Assembly (NCBI RefSeq): GCF_024713975.1
Contig: NC_091112.1
Span: 3,475,001-3,539,000, forward strand
DNA from: Paralichthys olivaceus
Lineage: Eukaryota; Chordata; Actinopteri; Pleuronectiformes; Paralichthyidae
DNA: 64,000 nt
Direction: 5' to 3'
The position numbers and the translations under genes were made by a program. This document shows, piece by piece, positions 1 to 12,165 of the stretch; the stretch's first letter is position 1; the number at the start of each line of letters is the position of its first letter. The notes under the pieces were generated by a model, which saw only the letters and a list, made by a program, of their open reading frames with translations, was not told the origin of the DNA and made no database searches.

Positions 1-225
1 TAAATAATTAGGAAACATGCAGGAAGAAGAAGAAAGAATAATAAACCTCAGTGTCTGTCGTCTCTTAAAAAGTGATATTTCACCTCTAAATCCAGCATCA
101 CCATTAACCTCATGTCTTAATCTCTTTGCCGCAACATCCTGTGAACGAATCTGTTGTTAAATCATAAATCCTCCTTCGTCCCGCCGCTGATCCACCGGAG
201 GTAAAAGTGGTTAAAATCCACCTAC
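1..225 (-). other. sall3: sall3 intron 1, 5' part
   Basis: This stretch lies immediately after the splice donor (GACG|GTAGG on the minus strand at 226/225) and runs off the left edge of the window. No coding exon is seen. The large zinc-finger exon 2 of the SALL family would lie further left, outside the window. Confidence 0.6.
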
Positions 226-307
226 CGTCGCTGCAGAGGAGTCCGGAGTGAGTCGCCTCCTCGTCGGACCTGAGGTGCTGAGGTTTGGCTTGTTTGCGCC
301 GGGACAT
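226..307 (-). CDS. sall3: Spalt-like transcription factor 3, coding exon 1 (partial gene)
   Basis: The minus-strand ATG at 305-307 opens a 27-codon exon beginning MSRRKQAKPQHLRSDEE and ending at a donor after ...LLCSDG. The first dozen residues are the invariant SALL-family N-terminus, which recruits the NuRD co-repressor complex (known for SALL1/4). The HLxSDEE continuation fits SALL3 better than SALL1 (HFQSDPE, from memory). Exon 1 of SALL genes is short and ends about here, with all zinc fingers in exon 2; that part is off the window. Synteny with galr1 and mbp independently supports sall3. Which teleost duplicate this is cannot be told. The product is a nuclear C2H2 zinc-finger repressor used in limb, neural and sensory development. 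Confidence 0.85.
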
Positions 308-1290
308 GTTGATCTCTCTCTGCGACTCACCGCTGCCTTCCGCCGGGGCATCTACGAGCAGCGACTGGGACCCTCCGGAGGGAGCGGGGTCGGTGAAATA
401 GGCGAGCGGCGGCTGGTGCTGATGCCCGAGTGCAGATTGCGCATGTCAGTGTAATTATGATGGAGGAAGGATGATGCTTTTACGACTCTCGCTGCCCTTC
501 GCCGGGTGATTGGCTGCGCTCCAGCCAACTCGCACCAGATATGGAAATGAGGGATGAGGTTTTAATAACAATTACTTCACTTCCTGTCCGAGCGGGCTGC
601 TTTTACGCACGACTCCAAAGCAGCCCCACCGCGGTGCAGTCCGACCTCAACTCCTGCGAGCGTCTCATGCGCTTTGCAGCGGTCTCGGGTTCAACTTCGT
701 CACCAAACCCCGCATGTCGATGAGGTAAAAAAAAAAATCTACCTGCTTCTGCCCCTGAGCCCCTGGATGAGTTTGTGCCAAAACAGACGCCTGACTGTCC
801 AGGCTGCGTACAGGAGGTCGTCTTGGCTCAGTCCCTCACCACACACACTTCTAACAACAGTGAACACAAGCACGGACACTCATCCAGCCCCCCTGTTGTC
901 CTGTGGTTGAGGTTGATTGTTGAGCAAAACTGCGTAAAGTCCAGAATCGACGTTTTCCAAAACAGCAATTCTCGCGTAAAAAGGTGTGGGGGGAAAAAAA
1001 CCCACAGATGAGATTTCGGCGCGTTGAAAACGTGCGTAAAGTGAAACGTGAGGCGTAAAAAAACAGTCGCTCAGGTCGCAGTTAGGTCCGATCTCGGAAG
1101 TGAGACTCCTTGGTCTGCGTAAGGAACCGGCGCTCTCCTTGTAGCCTCCGCCTCCGGTGCATCATTAGATGCCCTTCAGCCGGCTGCGATAGGCTACTGC
1201 CAGGATACCACAGGAGGTGTTGGAGCCTTTGCTTCATTGGTTAACGACCTCCCACTATTTGGCGCCAGAATAGACTGAAAAGTGTCTCAT
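308..1290 (-). promoter_or_regulatory. sall3: sall3 5' UTR and CpG-rich promoter
   Basis: Directly upstream of the sall3 ATG the sequence is visibly richer in G+C and CpG than the AT-rich desert beyond about 1300. It contains ATTGG (inverted CCAAT) motifs near 509 and 1235 and an E2F-like TTTGGCGCC at 1258-1266. Four exact GCGTAAA heptamers lie at 932-938, 974-980, 1034-1040 and 1053-1059; a GCGTAAG lies at 1117 and the reverse complement TTTACGC at 602-608. I see no TATA box. The transcription start cannot be placed from sequence alone. Short open frames here are not supported as genes. Confidence 0.55.
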
Positions 1291-3400
1291 ATGTTGAAGA
1301 AGAAAAAACTCCTCAGAGGGAGGAAGAGCAGAATGAATCCAAACAAACTGTTAATGCACAGATTTCAAATGTAAAAAAAGAAACTCTGCTTGGACCTGTG
1401 AGTTTTGATGTTTGGCACAGGGACGGATCAGGTCATGGCTTTACTTTAAAGTCTTATTGCATCATACTGGTGAAAGAATATCAGAAGAATCGTGTTGTCT
1501 GCTTCCACAGACTGTAACCGCTCCAAAGCTGAGGGAACAATGAAGAATACTTGACCAGAGCTGTAATCCCTCTTCAGGCTTTGTTCCAGAACTTGTGATT
1601 ATGTGGTATTAAAAGATGCAGGGGTGGGGGGGGGGGGCAGAATCAGCTGTTGATAATTGCAAGTACTACACAACAGCCTGGTATTGATCGGTATGTCTCT
1701 TATTCTCCTGCTATGGAGAGATAAGGAGACCCCACTCCTGCTGGAATATAATTTCTTCTGACCTATCAGGTTTCTACAGACTTATGATGAATAGCCAGAG
1801 TGGCCCAGAGTGCTTATCTGGAAACTCAAACCCCCCCCCCCTTGATTCGATATTGATTCTTTGTAACCGGCACAAAATCAAACGAGCACCTACTTGACCA
1901 TGATCTCTTCCAGATTCTAACTTGGCCGACACCGACCCAGACTGCGCTCGCGGCCCAGAGCGCCACTCAGATGTAATTATTCTGTTCATCTGGATCAGTT
2001 TGTTTTTTTTAGCCATGGAGCTACATCCAAACAAGGCTAATTTAAGTCATAAATAAAAGCCGAAAGTGGTTTTTCATTTCTAGTTTCTATACAAACGTAA
2101 ACGTTAAAGCGGAGACACCACGGCAGGTACATTTACTGAAATCGTACATTGTTGATTTTTCATTCATTTATTTATTTCATTGACTTTTTTTCATCGAAAC
2201 CCAACCACCAAACATTTTTAAATATGAGGCCACATACACCACAGGATTAAAATGAACAGAGCAGGACTTCATATATCCAGTGAACGATATCCTGCAAATT
2301 ATTTCCACACCTGGACTCAATTTAAAAACCGATATTTGAACATTTGGTTTTGAATTGTCCAAACCTGCCAAAAAGCTGTGTGTTATTTTTGCATCGGACA
2401 AATGAAAACCTCTGAAACCCTCAAAAAATAAAGTTGCATAAAATTCCAGTCGAGAGCTATCTTGAAGTGGAGGCGACACCAATTTTAGATTAAATATGAA
2501 AACTAAAATATGAGCCTGTTCAATATCAGATGTAACGTTTAGGTTCCACTTTTCTCAAAAGCCAGCGAGTTCCTTCCTTTGCGATGAGGCCGTGTCCATA
2601 AAACAGAAAATTGAGTCTGCAGAACTAAGACGACTCCCACTTCCTGTCCATATGAAGATTACAGTGCACCCTGTGATTTACTGGCAGCTGAGTGGAGGAG
2701 CAGATACAGCAGCGTCCTGTCAGCCGGTGCCAGCCGAGGAATGTGAGCGCGAGGCCTCAGACGGAGATGTGACGAGCTAATGGCCCCCGACCTGCTGCTC
2801 TGACAGAGATCAGCCAGGAGAAAAATTCAAAAATGCTCTGCAGAGACGATGACGGTACCTGAGGTGGAGGAAAAACTTCTGGAGGGAAGTTAGTTATTTA
2901 GAATACAGGTTAATTTTGTGATAATGTGCGTTAAAGATAAACATCTGGAGTTTTCCACGTGATGAAATGGTTCGGACGTAAAAACACATTCAGGACGTGA
3001 TGCTGTTTTGATATATGATGATTTTTCAAATATAAAAGAAGCATAAGAACAAATAAAAGTGGACGACAAGTTACTAAACCTCCAAAGATTTTTTAAAAAC
3101 TTGTCGGACAACGTCTCAAACTTTTGAATGAATGATTTTTACTCTCACTCTTTTTTTTGGGATGTGGGAAAACATGTGGATCTATTCAAATGTAAATAAA
3201 AGTGTCTTCTCACGTTGGACGAATGTTCAACACTCCACGATGAGTTCTGATGTAAGAGGTGGCGCTGCCTTCATGAGCATGGCTGCGTTTGTCGGAGTGG
3301 TGCATCTGTCTCTGGTTTCCTGGGCAACCAGAGCGTTCCCTCCATCAAACTAACTTTTTAAAAAATACAATCGCAACCATCTCGTATGAATGTTCACATG
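1291..3400. other. Intergenic, no gene seen
   Basis: AT-rich non-coding sequence with short G and C homopolymers near 1625 and 1833. Open frames are short, lack splice context and have no recognisable domain. I see no RNA gene. Confidence 0.5.
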
Positions 3401-3404
3401 CATG

Positions 3405-3545
3405 TAGAGCTTTTCTAGTGTCGACCAGTCAAAGTGACTTGACAAGCCGCGTTCTTTCTATCCACACGCATCCCATCTCATTCACACACGACTGTCAACA
3501 GAGCTGGGGATCAAACCTCTGAGGCAACCCACTCTTCCACCTGAG
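3405..3545 (-). repeat. tRNA-like SINE fragment, antisense
   Basis: Read on the minus strand it contains GTTTGATCCCC, close to a pol III B box, followed by a tail resembling the common fish repeat that ends ...CTTTGA-TGGTC-...-CTAGAAAAGC (here TTTTCTAGTGTCGACCAGTC on the plus strand). It sits about 70 bp from an oppositely oriented relative at 3615-3775. Confidence 0.45.
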
Positions 3546-3614
3546 TCACAAGTCCACCTGAAAAAGTCCAATTCAAATTCGGGAGACGAGTGCTTTAAAG
3601 TTTCAGAACCACCT

Positions 3615-3775
3615 CAATCAAGCTAGGGAGGGTCGTCCACTAACGAGAAGGTCAGTGGTTCAATTCCCTGCTCGTCCAGGCTTCCCTGTGTGAATGTGGC
3701 TCATGCTGTAAAGTACTTTGAGTAGTCAGTACGATAAACAATATAAAATACAGTACATTCAGTCCATGAAGTACA
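3615..3775 (+). repeat. tRNA-like SINE fragment, sense
   Basis: Contains GGGAGGGTCGTCCACTAAC, then a B-box-like GTGGTTCAATTCCC, and ends AAAGTACTTTGAGTAGTCAG... The head matches the copy at 24645-24730 (GTCGTGCACTAA...GGGTTCGACCCCC). Shared pieces at two distant sites plus the B box support a tRNA-derived SINE family; I do not assign a database name. Confidence 0.55.
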
Positions 3776-3779
3776 ATTA

Positions 3780-4435
3780 TATTTGGGGAATTTAGTCAAA
3801 ACATAGGAGGGAACATTTTCTAAATAGCTTTGATGAATGAAAGAGAAAGAAGACAAAGAGCCAGAGTCTGCTGCCTTTTCTGTTTTTATTAGATTTACTT
3901 TTCAATGAAACCACCTGGATCATAACTATGTTTTCAGCTGGAAATATCTTCCCTGTGAGGGGGCTCTGGGTGGCAGTCCGTTTAGGCCTCAGAATAGATC
4001 TAAAAGAATTACACTCACTCAGCCTGTGTTTCCTCATATAATCACACAAAAGGATTTTTCTGGAAAATAACAATAAATCACGGACCGGATCAATACAGCA
4101 GGCCGAGGCTGCACCGGCCTGATAACACAATCAATACAGGGTATTTGGATTTTAATTAATACATGACAGGGGCCTCAGCCCTGAAACAGTGAAATATGAC
4201 CTCAGCCCTTTTTGAAATACGCCCCGCAGAGCGTCACCGGCCCCGATATCTGCGACAGATCATCAGATGTCAACGTGATCTGGTACCTGAGGAGCCGAGG
4301 GGACGGAGAGCTGAGAGAGCGAGGGGATGAGGGAGAGAAAAAACACACAGTGAACATATATTTATACCAGGAGCAGGTAAAACAAGACAAAGATCCACGG
4401 TGTTGTGATTTTAACCTGATTAGACTTTTAACTTT
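3780..4435. other. Intergenic, no gene seen
   Basis: Non-coding sequence with no recognisable element. The short frames on both strands overlap one another and show no domain or splice structure. Confidence 0.4.
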
Positions 4436-4439
4436 TGAG

Positions 4440-4612
4440 TCTCTGGTGTCAACACCGAGTTTCACACACTCATAGATATCAGAGTTATTCCCTGGAAAAA
4501 CAAAAATGATGGATCTGCCGATCACTTAAATGAATTGATTCTTGGCCCTCGTCCCATCCTTCCACCAAGTTTCATGGAAATCCTGCAAACAAGCTAATAA
4601 ACAAAATCAAAA
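4440..4612 (+). mobile_element. Inverted-repeat element family A, partial copy
   Basis: Shares ordered blocks with the fuller copy at 44979-45287: ...ACTCATAGATATCAGAG, GAATTATTCCC-like, GGATCTGCCGATCACTTAAATGA, and CCTTCCACCAAGTTTCATGG. The 5' end and the terminal repeat are not visible here. Same orientation as the mbp-intron copy. Confidence 0.55.
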
Positions 4613-4614
4613 CA

Positions 4615-7590
4615 GAGGTGTTAAAAAAACTAAAAAGAAGAATTGTAATTAGTTTATTGCGTTTGCTTGTTTGCAAAGATTGGTGATGAGCCGCATCTTC
4701 TCCTCACTCCACTTTGGCCTTGATCAGTGGCGAATCGGCCAAGAGACCAACATTACTATCACTGGAGCCAAGTGAGCACAGTGTTGCTAAAGACAAGAGA
4801 CCGATCGCTCCGGTCCATCCTCACGTCCCCCCCAGAGGGAGGCCGGCAATCGTCGGGCCTGATATGGAGGCTCGGACTCAGACAGGCTCCCTGGCAATAT
4901 CCAAAACCTTCACTCAGCAGTTATTGCAGCTGATTGGGAGCGGCTCCTTCATCCCAAAACACAAAGCACACGGAGAATGGAGCGAGAAGAAATCAAAAGC
5001 CAACAAAGGAGCAGAGAGGGGAGAGTGATGGACAGCAGCGAGACAGGGCTGCTGTGGGTTATGTAGACCGAGGGCTGAGTGGTCGGGAAATTTCTGATCG
5101 CTTTAATTCACTGCAGCCCAACTTGGCTCGGCTCTCTCCCCCTCCACTGCTTTTATCTAGCACTGTGTTTCTGTATTGATTTTTTTTTTTTTTTTTTTTT
5201 GCTTTATCTTCGAGGCTGGATAAGAGGACAGAGAACCACAGGAGCGAGAGTGAATGGAGAACTTTCCTGAAGATTGCTGCTATTCTCTGGCTTATTGCCT
5301 CCTGTCCTTCACGGTTTCACATGACGTCCCGGGTGTCAGGTTCGCCTTCACGCTGTAAATGAGGAAGCTGATGGGCCGGGATCAAAAAAAAAAAAAAAAA
5401 AAGGAGGGAATTGGCTGCAGGAGGAAAGAAATGGACAAAAATTAAATACTTTTATTTTTTTTTAAGCGTGGGGTAAAAGAAGATGGGCGTAAATATTTTC
5501 TGCATGGGGCACAGCTGAGAAATGCTTCCTTGAAGGTGTGATAATCTCTAGAGCTGCATGGAGCGGAGATTATAACACCTCCTCAGATGTTGTTTCCCGA
5601 CACGTAAAAAGATTCATCATGATGTGTTTGGGACTTTGTTGACGTCCAATCTCCCACGGAAAAAAACCACATATTTCAGGAAATAAAGGGAATCATTCCT
5701 TCTGACAAAGTTGCATGCAGATGATAGATGCAATAAAAGAGGAGTTAATTACAACCTTTGAGCGCGAAGCATCTGAGGCTGGGGAAGGAAACCTCACCGT
5801 GCATTTTAAACCAACTCCTTTCTGTTGTTATTTACTGTGTGAGCGTTTCTTTTCAAAAAGAGAGAGAGTCAACTTCTCAGGATTTCCTGAAACAAAGCAG
5901 AGATAGAGTCTTGAATGTGGCAGCAGGAGATCTTTTCTTATCCCAGAAACAATTAGACAGAACAACAGATTCGAATAAGAATGGATTCATCCGGATCAAA
6001 GTGAAAGTAAGAAGTCTTTTCAGCGGTGACTAACAAAGCAGGCGACCCACAGGTAGCCTTTTGTTTCAGCTCGGGCATCGACAGAAACAACATTTCATAG
6101 CAGCTCTGACAAATGAACCGCCTGGGAAACTCTTAATCTGGAAACATGTCTTTATGTTTCAGGGCTAAAACACAACGAGAACAAATCCTGGATTCAAACC
6201 TGTGGAGTTTTTACAGACTTTAACTCCTCTGACGTGACAAACAGAAACACTCATGTTGTGTTTTGGTAACGGAATGTGACGGATCTTAGAGAATAACTTT
6301 TATTTAACAAATAATAATAATTTACTCGTGCGTCTCTCAAGTAAAGTTTCCAAACTGTAAAACGATCGTGATTTAGTGTAAATGCTGACAGTAAGTCATC
6401 AGGTCAGTTGCACTAACGCTTAATTATTTACGTTATCAAACAAGTTAGAGGAAGAAATTTAAATATTGGACACTAATAAATGTTAATACAATTACAAAGC
6501 CACTTTCCTATTTTAAAGTATTTATTAGTCTTGTTTTTATTGGTTTGTCTTCTGTCGGATTTTAAACTAGTTTTTTTTTAATATCAATTTGAAGTGTTTT
6601 TCAGAAGCAGCACCTCTTATTTCATTATGCTACTTTCTGAAGTAGTAAAATGACAATAACGTTGTGCTATTGTGTTGTTTGAATATTGAGAACAAGCTCC
6701 AAGAATCCCTGAAACTCCAAAGTACAAAATTAAAATAAAAAATATCACTGAAAGAGACTTTTATTACGCAACATTTCTGCATCTTTGTGCTTCTATACTT
6801 CAGGGGAAACTGTTTTACTTCATCAACTCTGCAAATAAAACCAACTAAACCATGGTTAGTTAAAGATGCATTAAATATATAAAGCTTCCACACGGAGTAA
6901 CTTCTCCTCCACCAGCCTCAGCGTTGATCTGTTCATTTATCAGTGATAACAAACAACACTGATTAATTTCATCCATCAACATAAACAACTTTCTCAACAT
7001 TTTGAATGCAGGACTTCAACAGATCTGCGTAGAACCATCACAGGTATAAAAAAAAAACCCACAACGAAGCAGAAAGAGGAGCCTGAAGGCAACTTTGACA
7101 CTTGAAAGCAACATATGCAAAGATTTGTCAGCCTCCTCCTCTCAGTAGGAGACGGATAATTAGAAAACTCGTCCACCAGGAGAAACCTGAAGCTGAAAAA
7201 TGTGAAACCAGTTTCCTGGACGATAACGGCATCACTACATCAGACTGTGTCTTGTCAACGGGTGAAAGAAAATCTTTGGTGTCGTGTGAAAACATGAACG
7301 ATGAGGTCAGACTTACTCATGTCTGTGTGAAGTTACAGATCCTTGTGAAGTCTGAAGTGAACGCTCACAAAGATCCTGCAAACAAATAAAGGTGTTGTCT
7401 CCGGCCCAGTAAAAACAGCAGAGCTCTGCCACCTTCTGCACACAATGAAGAGGAGACGAGAGAAAGAAAGAAACAGAAAAAAGGGCCCAGACTGATTTTT
7501 ATGTGAACGTTGACTAAGAATGGTCTCCATCTGTGTAAACCCACTCAAACAGGGACTTCCTGTGAGTCACAGTCTGAAGCCTGGAGCAAA
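4615..7590. other. Intergenic, no gene seen; homopolymer tracts
   Basis: AT-rich. It includes a poly-T run at about 5180-5200 and a poly-A run at about 5384-5402. Open frames around 4714-5270 are not supported by domains or splice signals. 4690-5060 is less AT-rich and repeat-free and could be a regulatory element, but nothing in it is diagnostic. Confidence 0.4.
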
Positions 7591-9530
7591 TCACTGATAT
7601 TTATCATGCAAGATGGCACACATTCCCAGGGTTACAGTCCGACTGCTGCTGCTCTGCAGCTCAGGCCTGACGAGAGAGGCCACGTCTGAATCGTTCGAAC
7701 CCAGAAACACTAGGAGCTGGTTTTTAAAGTTTTAGGTAAGATCGTTTTTTTGTGTGTTTCTCTGTTTGTCAAAGCTGCGGCAGAAGACTAGACACTTTAC
7801 GGAGGTGTTTTAAATATTCTAGAGTCAGGGGAGGACGAAAGAGGGAGTGTACTCACTATAAATACTCTGTGTGGTTTGATCTGCTATGTCCTGTTCACAC
7901 ATTAAATTAAGGTAATTGTTTGCGTGAAGCTTACTTTTGCTCTAAGAACTTAATTATATCGGTTAAAGAGTCAAAATTACCAATTAATTGATCCTTTCTG
8001 GAGCCTCCAGATCGTCAACATCCTGCTGAATGTGTCGTGAACACGGATCAACGAGAATCAGAATCCAACATTAAGTGTCCAACCAGACTCAGGACGTGAC
8101 TGAAGGACAGGCACGGTTTACGTCCTCGTCCGTCACCGCTCAAGCTGAAGAAACTTAAACTTACTGTCTGCTTCCTCATGACCAGAGTCTCTGTTAAAAC
8201 TGCAGTTGAGATGGTTTGTCGACTCGTCACGTGTTGGCATCGCGTGGGTTTGAGATGTGTTTTCTTTTAAGGGATCAGAGTTTTGCTGCATTTTTAGGAT
8301 GTTTCCACTGAACGTAAAAGGAAGTAAACACACCAAACCCTTTAAAGTCACAGTCCGCCCGACTTCCCACATATTAATGATGCAATAAAAGTCTGTACAG
8401 GAGGAGCAGGTTACGGATAATTGCAAAGTCATGCTCCATGAGGCCGGGCTGGTTTATTTGATTAACCCCTAGTGACAGGTCAGATGTTGGGAATATGTTT
8501 TTCCTCCAGATGATCACGGGTCATTTATGACCTCCCGCTGACGGATAATCAATAGCTGGATGACAACATCTGTCATCGGGTTATGTTTGTATTATGTCTG
8601 GTCCTGAGGCGAAGGAGCTGGCAAATATCATCTGTCTGACGCTTTTTTACTGGGCTGGTGTTTGCAGAGGAACGAAAAAGGAGAAAAAGAGAGAAAAGGA
8701 CGTCTTGTCACCGACCACGACCTTGTTTAAACGATTCTTTCTCTACCTGCCACGCACCTTTGTTCTCTCGCAGTCGTGATGCAGCGAAACCAGGCCACAA
8801 AATGGCAGCATGTGCGTCAAAAACAGCCCATTCAAAGAGGGAGACGAGGGGAGGGGACGAGAGGGGGAGAGGGTGGGGGAGAGAGAGAGAGAGAAAAACA
8901 AGTGTCATGCGATGCAAACAGTAAAAAAGGCCCAATCTGCTTTACAACAGTTTTACAGCACATCCTGGGCAGAGCCTCGGCGGCTGCCTGCAGACAGACC
9001 CTCGCTCATATCCGCTCCAGCTCTCCGCCATCCTCACTGGCTGCCGCAGTTTTAAACCGCCACCCGCTTCCAGCTCCTCGTGGCTGTAAACAAATGCAGT
9101 TTTGCATTTCCTGTAGTCTAGACACAACTGAGAGAAGGAGTCTCGCTGGTCGTCCGTGGAGGAAAAGAAAAGTTTTAGCGCCGTGAAACAACTGATTTAA
9201 TGTAAATACAAATGTTTACTGAATATATAATATATAAGAAAAATTCTCCTCAAACAACAAAAATTAAGAGGAAACACAAAATTCCTCAAGAAAAGACACA
9301 TTTTAAAATCATAGGTATCATTTGAAAGTGGAAAAAAAACCTTGAAAACATATTAATGATGGAGGCTGTGAAACTCAAAAGCTGAAATAAATTGAACTCC
9401 CATGATGAAAACCCTCAACGTGCATTTTATTCTTTTAACACCATCTTGTTCCCGTAATCCCCCTGAACACTCTCCCTTGAAGAGATAATGCATTTGTCCA
9501 GTCCTCTGTGTATTCGGACCCTGAATGCAT
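7591..9530. other. Intergenic; candidate regulatory block and purine-rich tract
   Basis: 8430-8595 is a repeat-free block of mixed composition with TGATTAACCCC, GATGATCACGGGTCATTTAT and GATAATCAATAG motifs, resembling a conserved non-coding element. 8810-8930 is strongly purine-rich on the plus strand. No gene is supported; overlapping frames at 8594-9190 are low-complexity products of the purine tract. Confidence 0.35.
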
Positions 9531-9554
9531 CACGACTTTAAAGTACAACCAGTG

Positions 9555-9900
9555 TAATTTGTGCTGCTGAGACAGTCGGGTCTGTTGCCGCGCAGCCAAA
9601 CGAGAGCGAATCAAAGAGCCCACGGAGACGCCATCATTGATTTAATCACATCATCAACTGCCGCCACTTCGGGGCCAAAGCAGCCAATCCATAAGCGGCC
9701 GAACAGATTCACGCCAGCGCCTGCGATCATAGCTAAACGGGGATCAGGGGGAGTCAGGCAGGAGATCAGCTTCTATCACGCGTGTTATGAAGTGTCTCAG
9801 TATCGATCAGGGAAAAACAGCCGCATGTGCATCGACCACATACGACATAACTGCATCGACAAGAGAGTTAGAGGGATAATTGTTCCTCTGTCATTTAACA
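9555..9900. promoter_or_regulatory. Candidate conserved non-coding element
   Basis: A 345-bp block of balanced composition without simple repeats in otherwise AT-rich desert, containing CATCATTGATTTAATCACAT and other homeodomain/PBX-like sites. It also holds a 114-codon frame with no domain, which I treat as chance. The regulatory reading is inference from composition and from its place next to sall3. Confidence 0.3.
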
Positions 9901-9904
9901 TCTA

Positions 9905-12024
9905 ACTCTGTGTGTGTGTGTGTGTGTGTTTTCAGAGACTTGATAGATTTTTATTAGACAAGTCAAGAAATCCTTTTTATTCACCTGAAGTGAGCGGTCA
10001 CACATATATCCAGAAAAAAATGACTTTTCTACTTTAGCTACTTTACGTGGGTAGTTTTGTGGAGCGGCTCCCGGACGACGGGTCAGCCGGCGCCCTCGAA
10101 GGGTCACGAGATAAACCTGTGGGATTGTAGGTAAGAAGAAGAAAAAACACAACAAACAAGACAATAAAGGTTTTTATCCACAAAATGTAGTTTTGTAATT
10201 CTCAGATAAAGTACAAGTACCTCAAAATAGGGCCGAGTGTACTTCTCACCCCTGTGAGCGTCTTAAGTAATAAGTCCAATAAAGATAATTTGAAATCAGC
10301 GTTGCCTCCCAGGATCTAAAGTGCTAAATATTATTTCTCCAAAAGTCTCATTAGTTTCTCAGGCTGTTTTATCGGTTGTTTTGTCGTTAAATCACGAGCA
10401 AAGAATGAAAAGAAGAACTTTTGGCAGGTTCCTTCCTGGTTTTATTAAATATATGGATCCTCTCCTGGGTGAAAAATACAGCCCTGGGAAAGCGTTGGGG
10501 TTATTATTGGATGTGTGCTCTCTTAAAGTATTTCAAAACAATCCGATGTTGTGCTCCAGCAGAAGTGCATGAATGCTTCTCAGGGGCAGAGGACAAAGCT
10601 ACAGCGAGGCCGTACATCTGTGAGTTTAGAAACAAAGCTTTGTTTGTGAGCCTCAATCACTTGTGCTCATGAAAGCAGACACTTACTTGAAAAACTTTCT
10701 TTTTTCTTTCAGGAGGGGGTGGGGTGGGGGGGCGACACTCTAAACCTACATCCTGGTATAAATTTGCAAAACGCAATACAGGCCTGATTGTGTGTGGAGC
10801 AGACGCAGGATGCATACAAATAGAATCCCCTCTGAAATGTCCCCTCGCTTGCATGGCTCAGTGGCTAATGTACAATAAATCAACAAAAGGGGGCTTTAAT
10901 ACCAGCGGCGGGCAGCTCCGGGATGCTGTTATTTTATCTTTTTACAGTATTTAATTGGAAGTTTTCCCCTGAAACGTAACACCCGCACTTTCAAATGACT
11001 TTCCCCCCCAAATCTAAGAGGAGATTGATAAGAATTTCTCTCCCCCTCCTTCTCTTCTCTTAAAGTTCCCTTTTTTTTTTCTCTCCTCCTGCCCCTTCGC
11101 CTTTCAGGAGAGAGCAAGTTTTTGCCGAAGGGAGACTAAAGTTACAAGTGTGCGGCATTTCGTGGAGGGGGAATGAAATCGGAGGCTCGGAGGGATGGAT
11201 AAGGACAGGCTGGGAAAAAGGGAAGTTGGCAGTGGTAGCGGGTCAACAGCGGAGCCGCGGAGCCTTACCCACTGCACCAGGTGTCCACTTAATTCAAATG
11301 ATACTATTATTCATAGAGAGAGGAAGAGTATTGAAACGACCACCGACCCCCTCCTCCTCCTCCTCCTCCTCCCAAATCATTTGCAACTGAATACAGATAT
11401 AATCCTGGAAATATAAGTCTCCATTAAGGCTATCCCATTTAGCAAACAAGGCCCCCATTGTGCAACATGTTGTGTGTATAAATCACAGTCTGAGAGAGGG
11501 AGAGGAGGAGAAAAAAAAAAAACCGACGAAGGAGAAAGTAAAACATTCAGCCCAAGAAGAGATTTGAGAATGTCACCTATTCACACATGACAGTTAGGAG
11601 CGTGTTTAACTTCTCTGGGTTTGTGGCGGCATTTGTCGACTCCTTGCTTCATTTCTGTCGTTGTTCAGAGAATGAGATTAAAAACACTACACGAAGAAGT
11701 TAATTTTGTTTTCATTAAAGGTGATTGAGAATAACTTCATTTGAAAAAGAGCAAAATATAATGTGCATCTGGAAAATGTTCATGAGACAGATTCAAAGAT
11801 TCGTTGGGATTTGTCTTGACGAGCTCGTAGAGAAATAGACGGGAAGTGAATACACTTGTGTTTAAAGTGCAAACAATTAAAGCTCAAATAAATAAAACAT
11901 ATATTATACAAATCTATGTTAAAATAAATGCAACCAACAGTAAAATACATACGATTTCAATGTGTAAAATATATAAGAGACACTAGCACCTGTAGTAATA
12001 ATGCTCCGTGTTAAATCATTTACC
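9905..12024. other. Intergenic; TG repeat and two candidate regulatory blocks
   Basis: A short TG run starts at about 9909. 10735-10960 (CAATAAATCAACAAAAGGGG, CTTTAATACCAGCGGCGG) and 11385-11475 (CCATTAAGGCTATCCCATTT) look element-like: mixed composition, no repeats, homeodomain-type cores. A CTC-rich microsatellite lies near 11349-11370. No gene seen. Confidence 0.3.
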
Positions 12025-12165
12025 AAATGATGGCCCAGTCCTCCGCCAAGGCCCAGCAGAACCCTCAGATTCAATCAGCACCAAACTCATAGACATCAGT
12101 CGACTAAATGTTTTTTCTATCAAGGTTCATTAATTATTCCTCGAGAAATCAGCGGAGATGTCAAT
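12025..12165 (+). mobile_element. Inverted-repeat element family A, 5' part
   Basis: Begins TCCTCCGCCAAGGCCCAGCA and continues ...AAACTCATAGACATCAGT...TATCAAGGTTCATTAATTATTCC, the same ordered blocks as the 5' half of the copy at 44979-45287. The 3' half is missing or diverged. Confidence 0.55.

Noticed and set aside
4714-5028. 104-codon frame on the plus strand
   Set aside because: No recognisable family; overlapping frames in two other registers are equally long.
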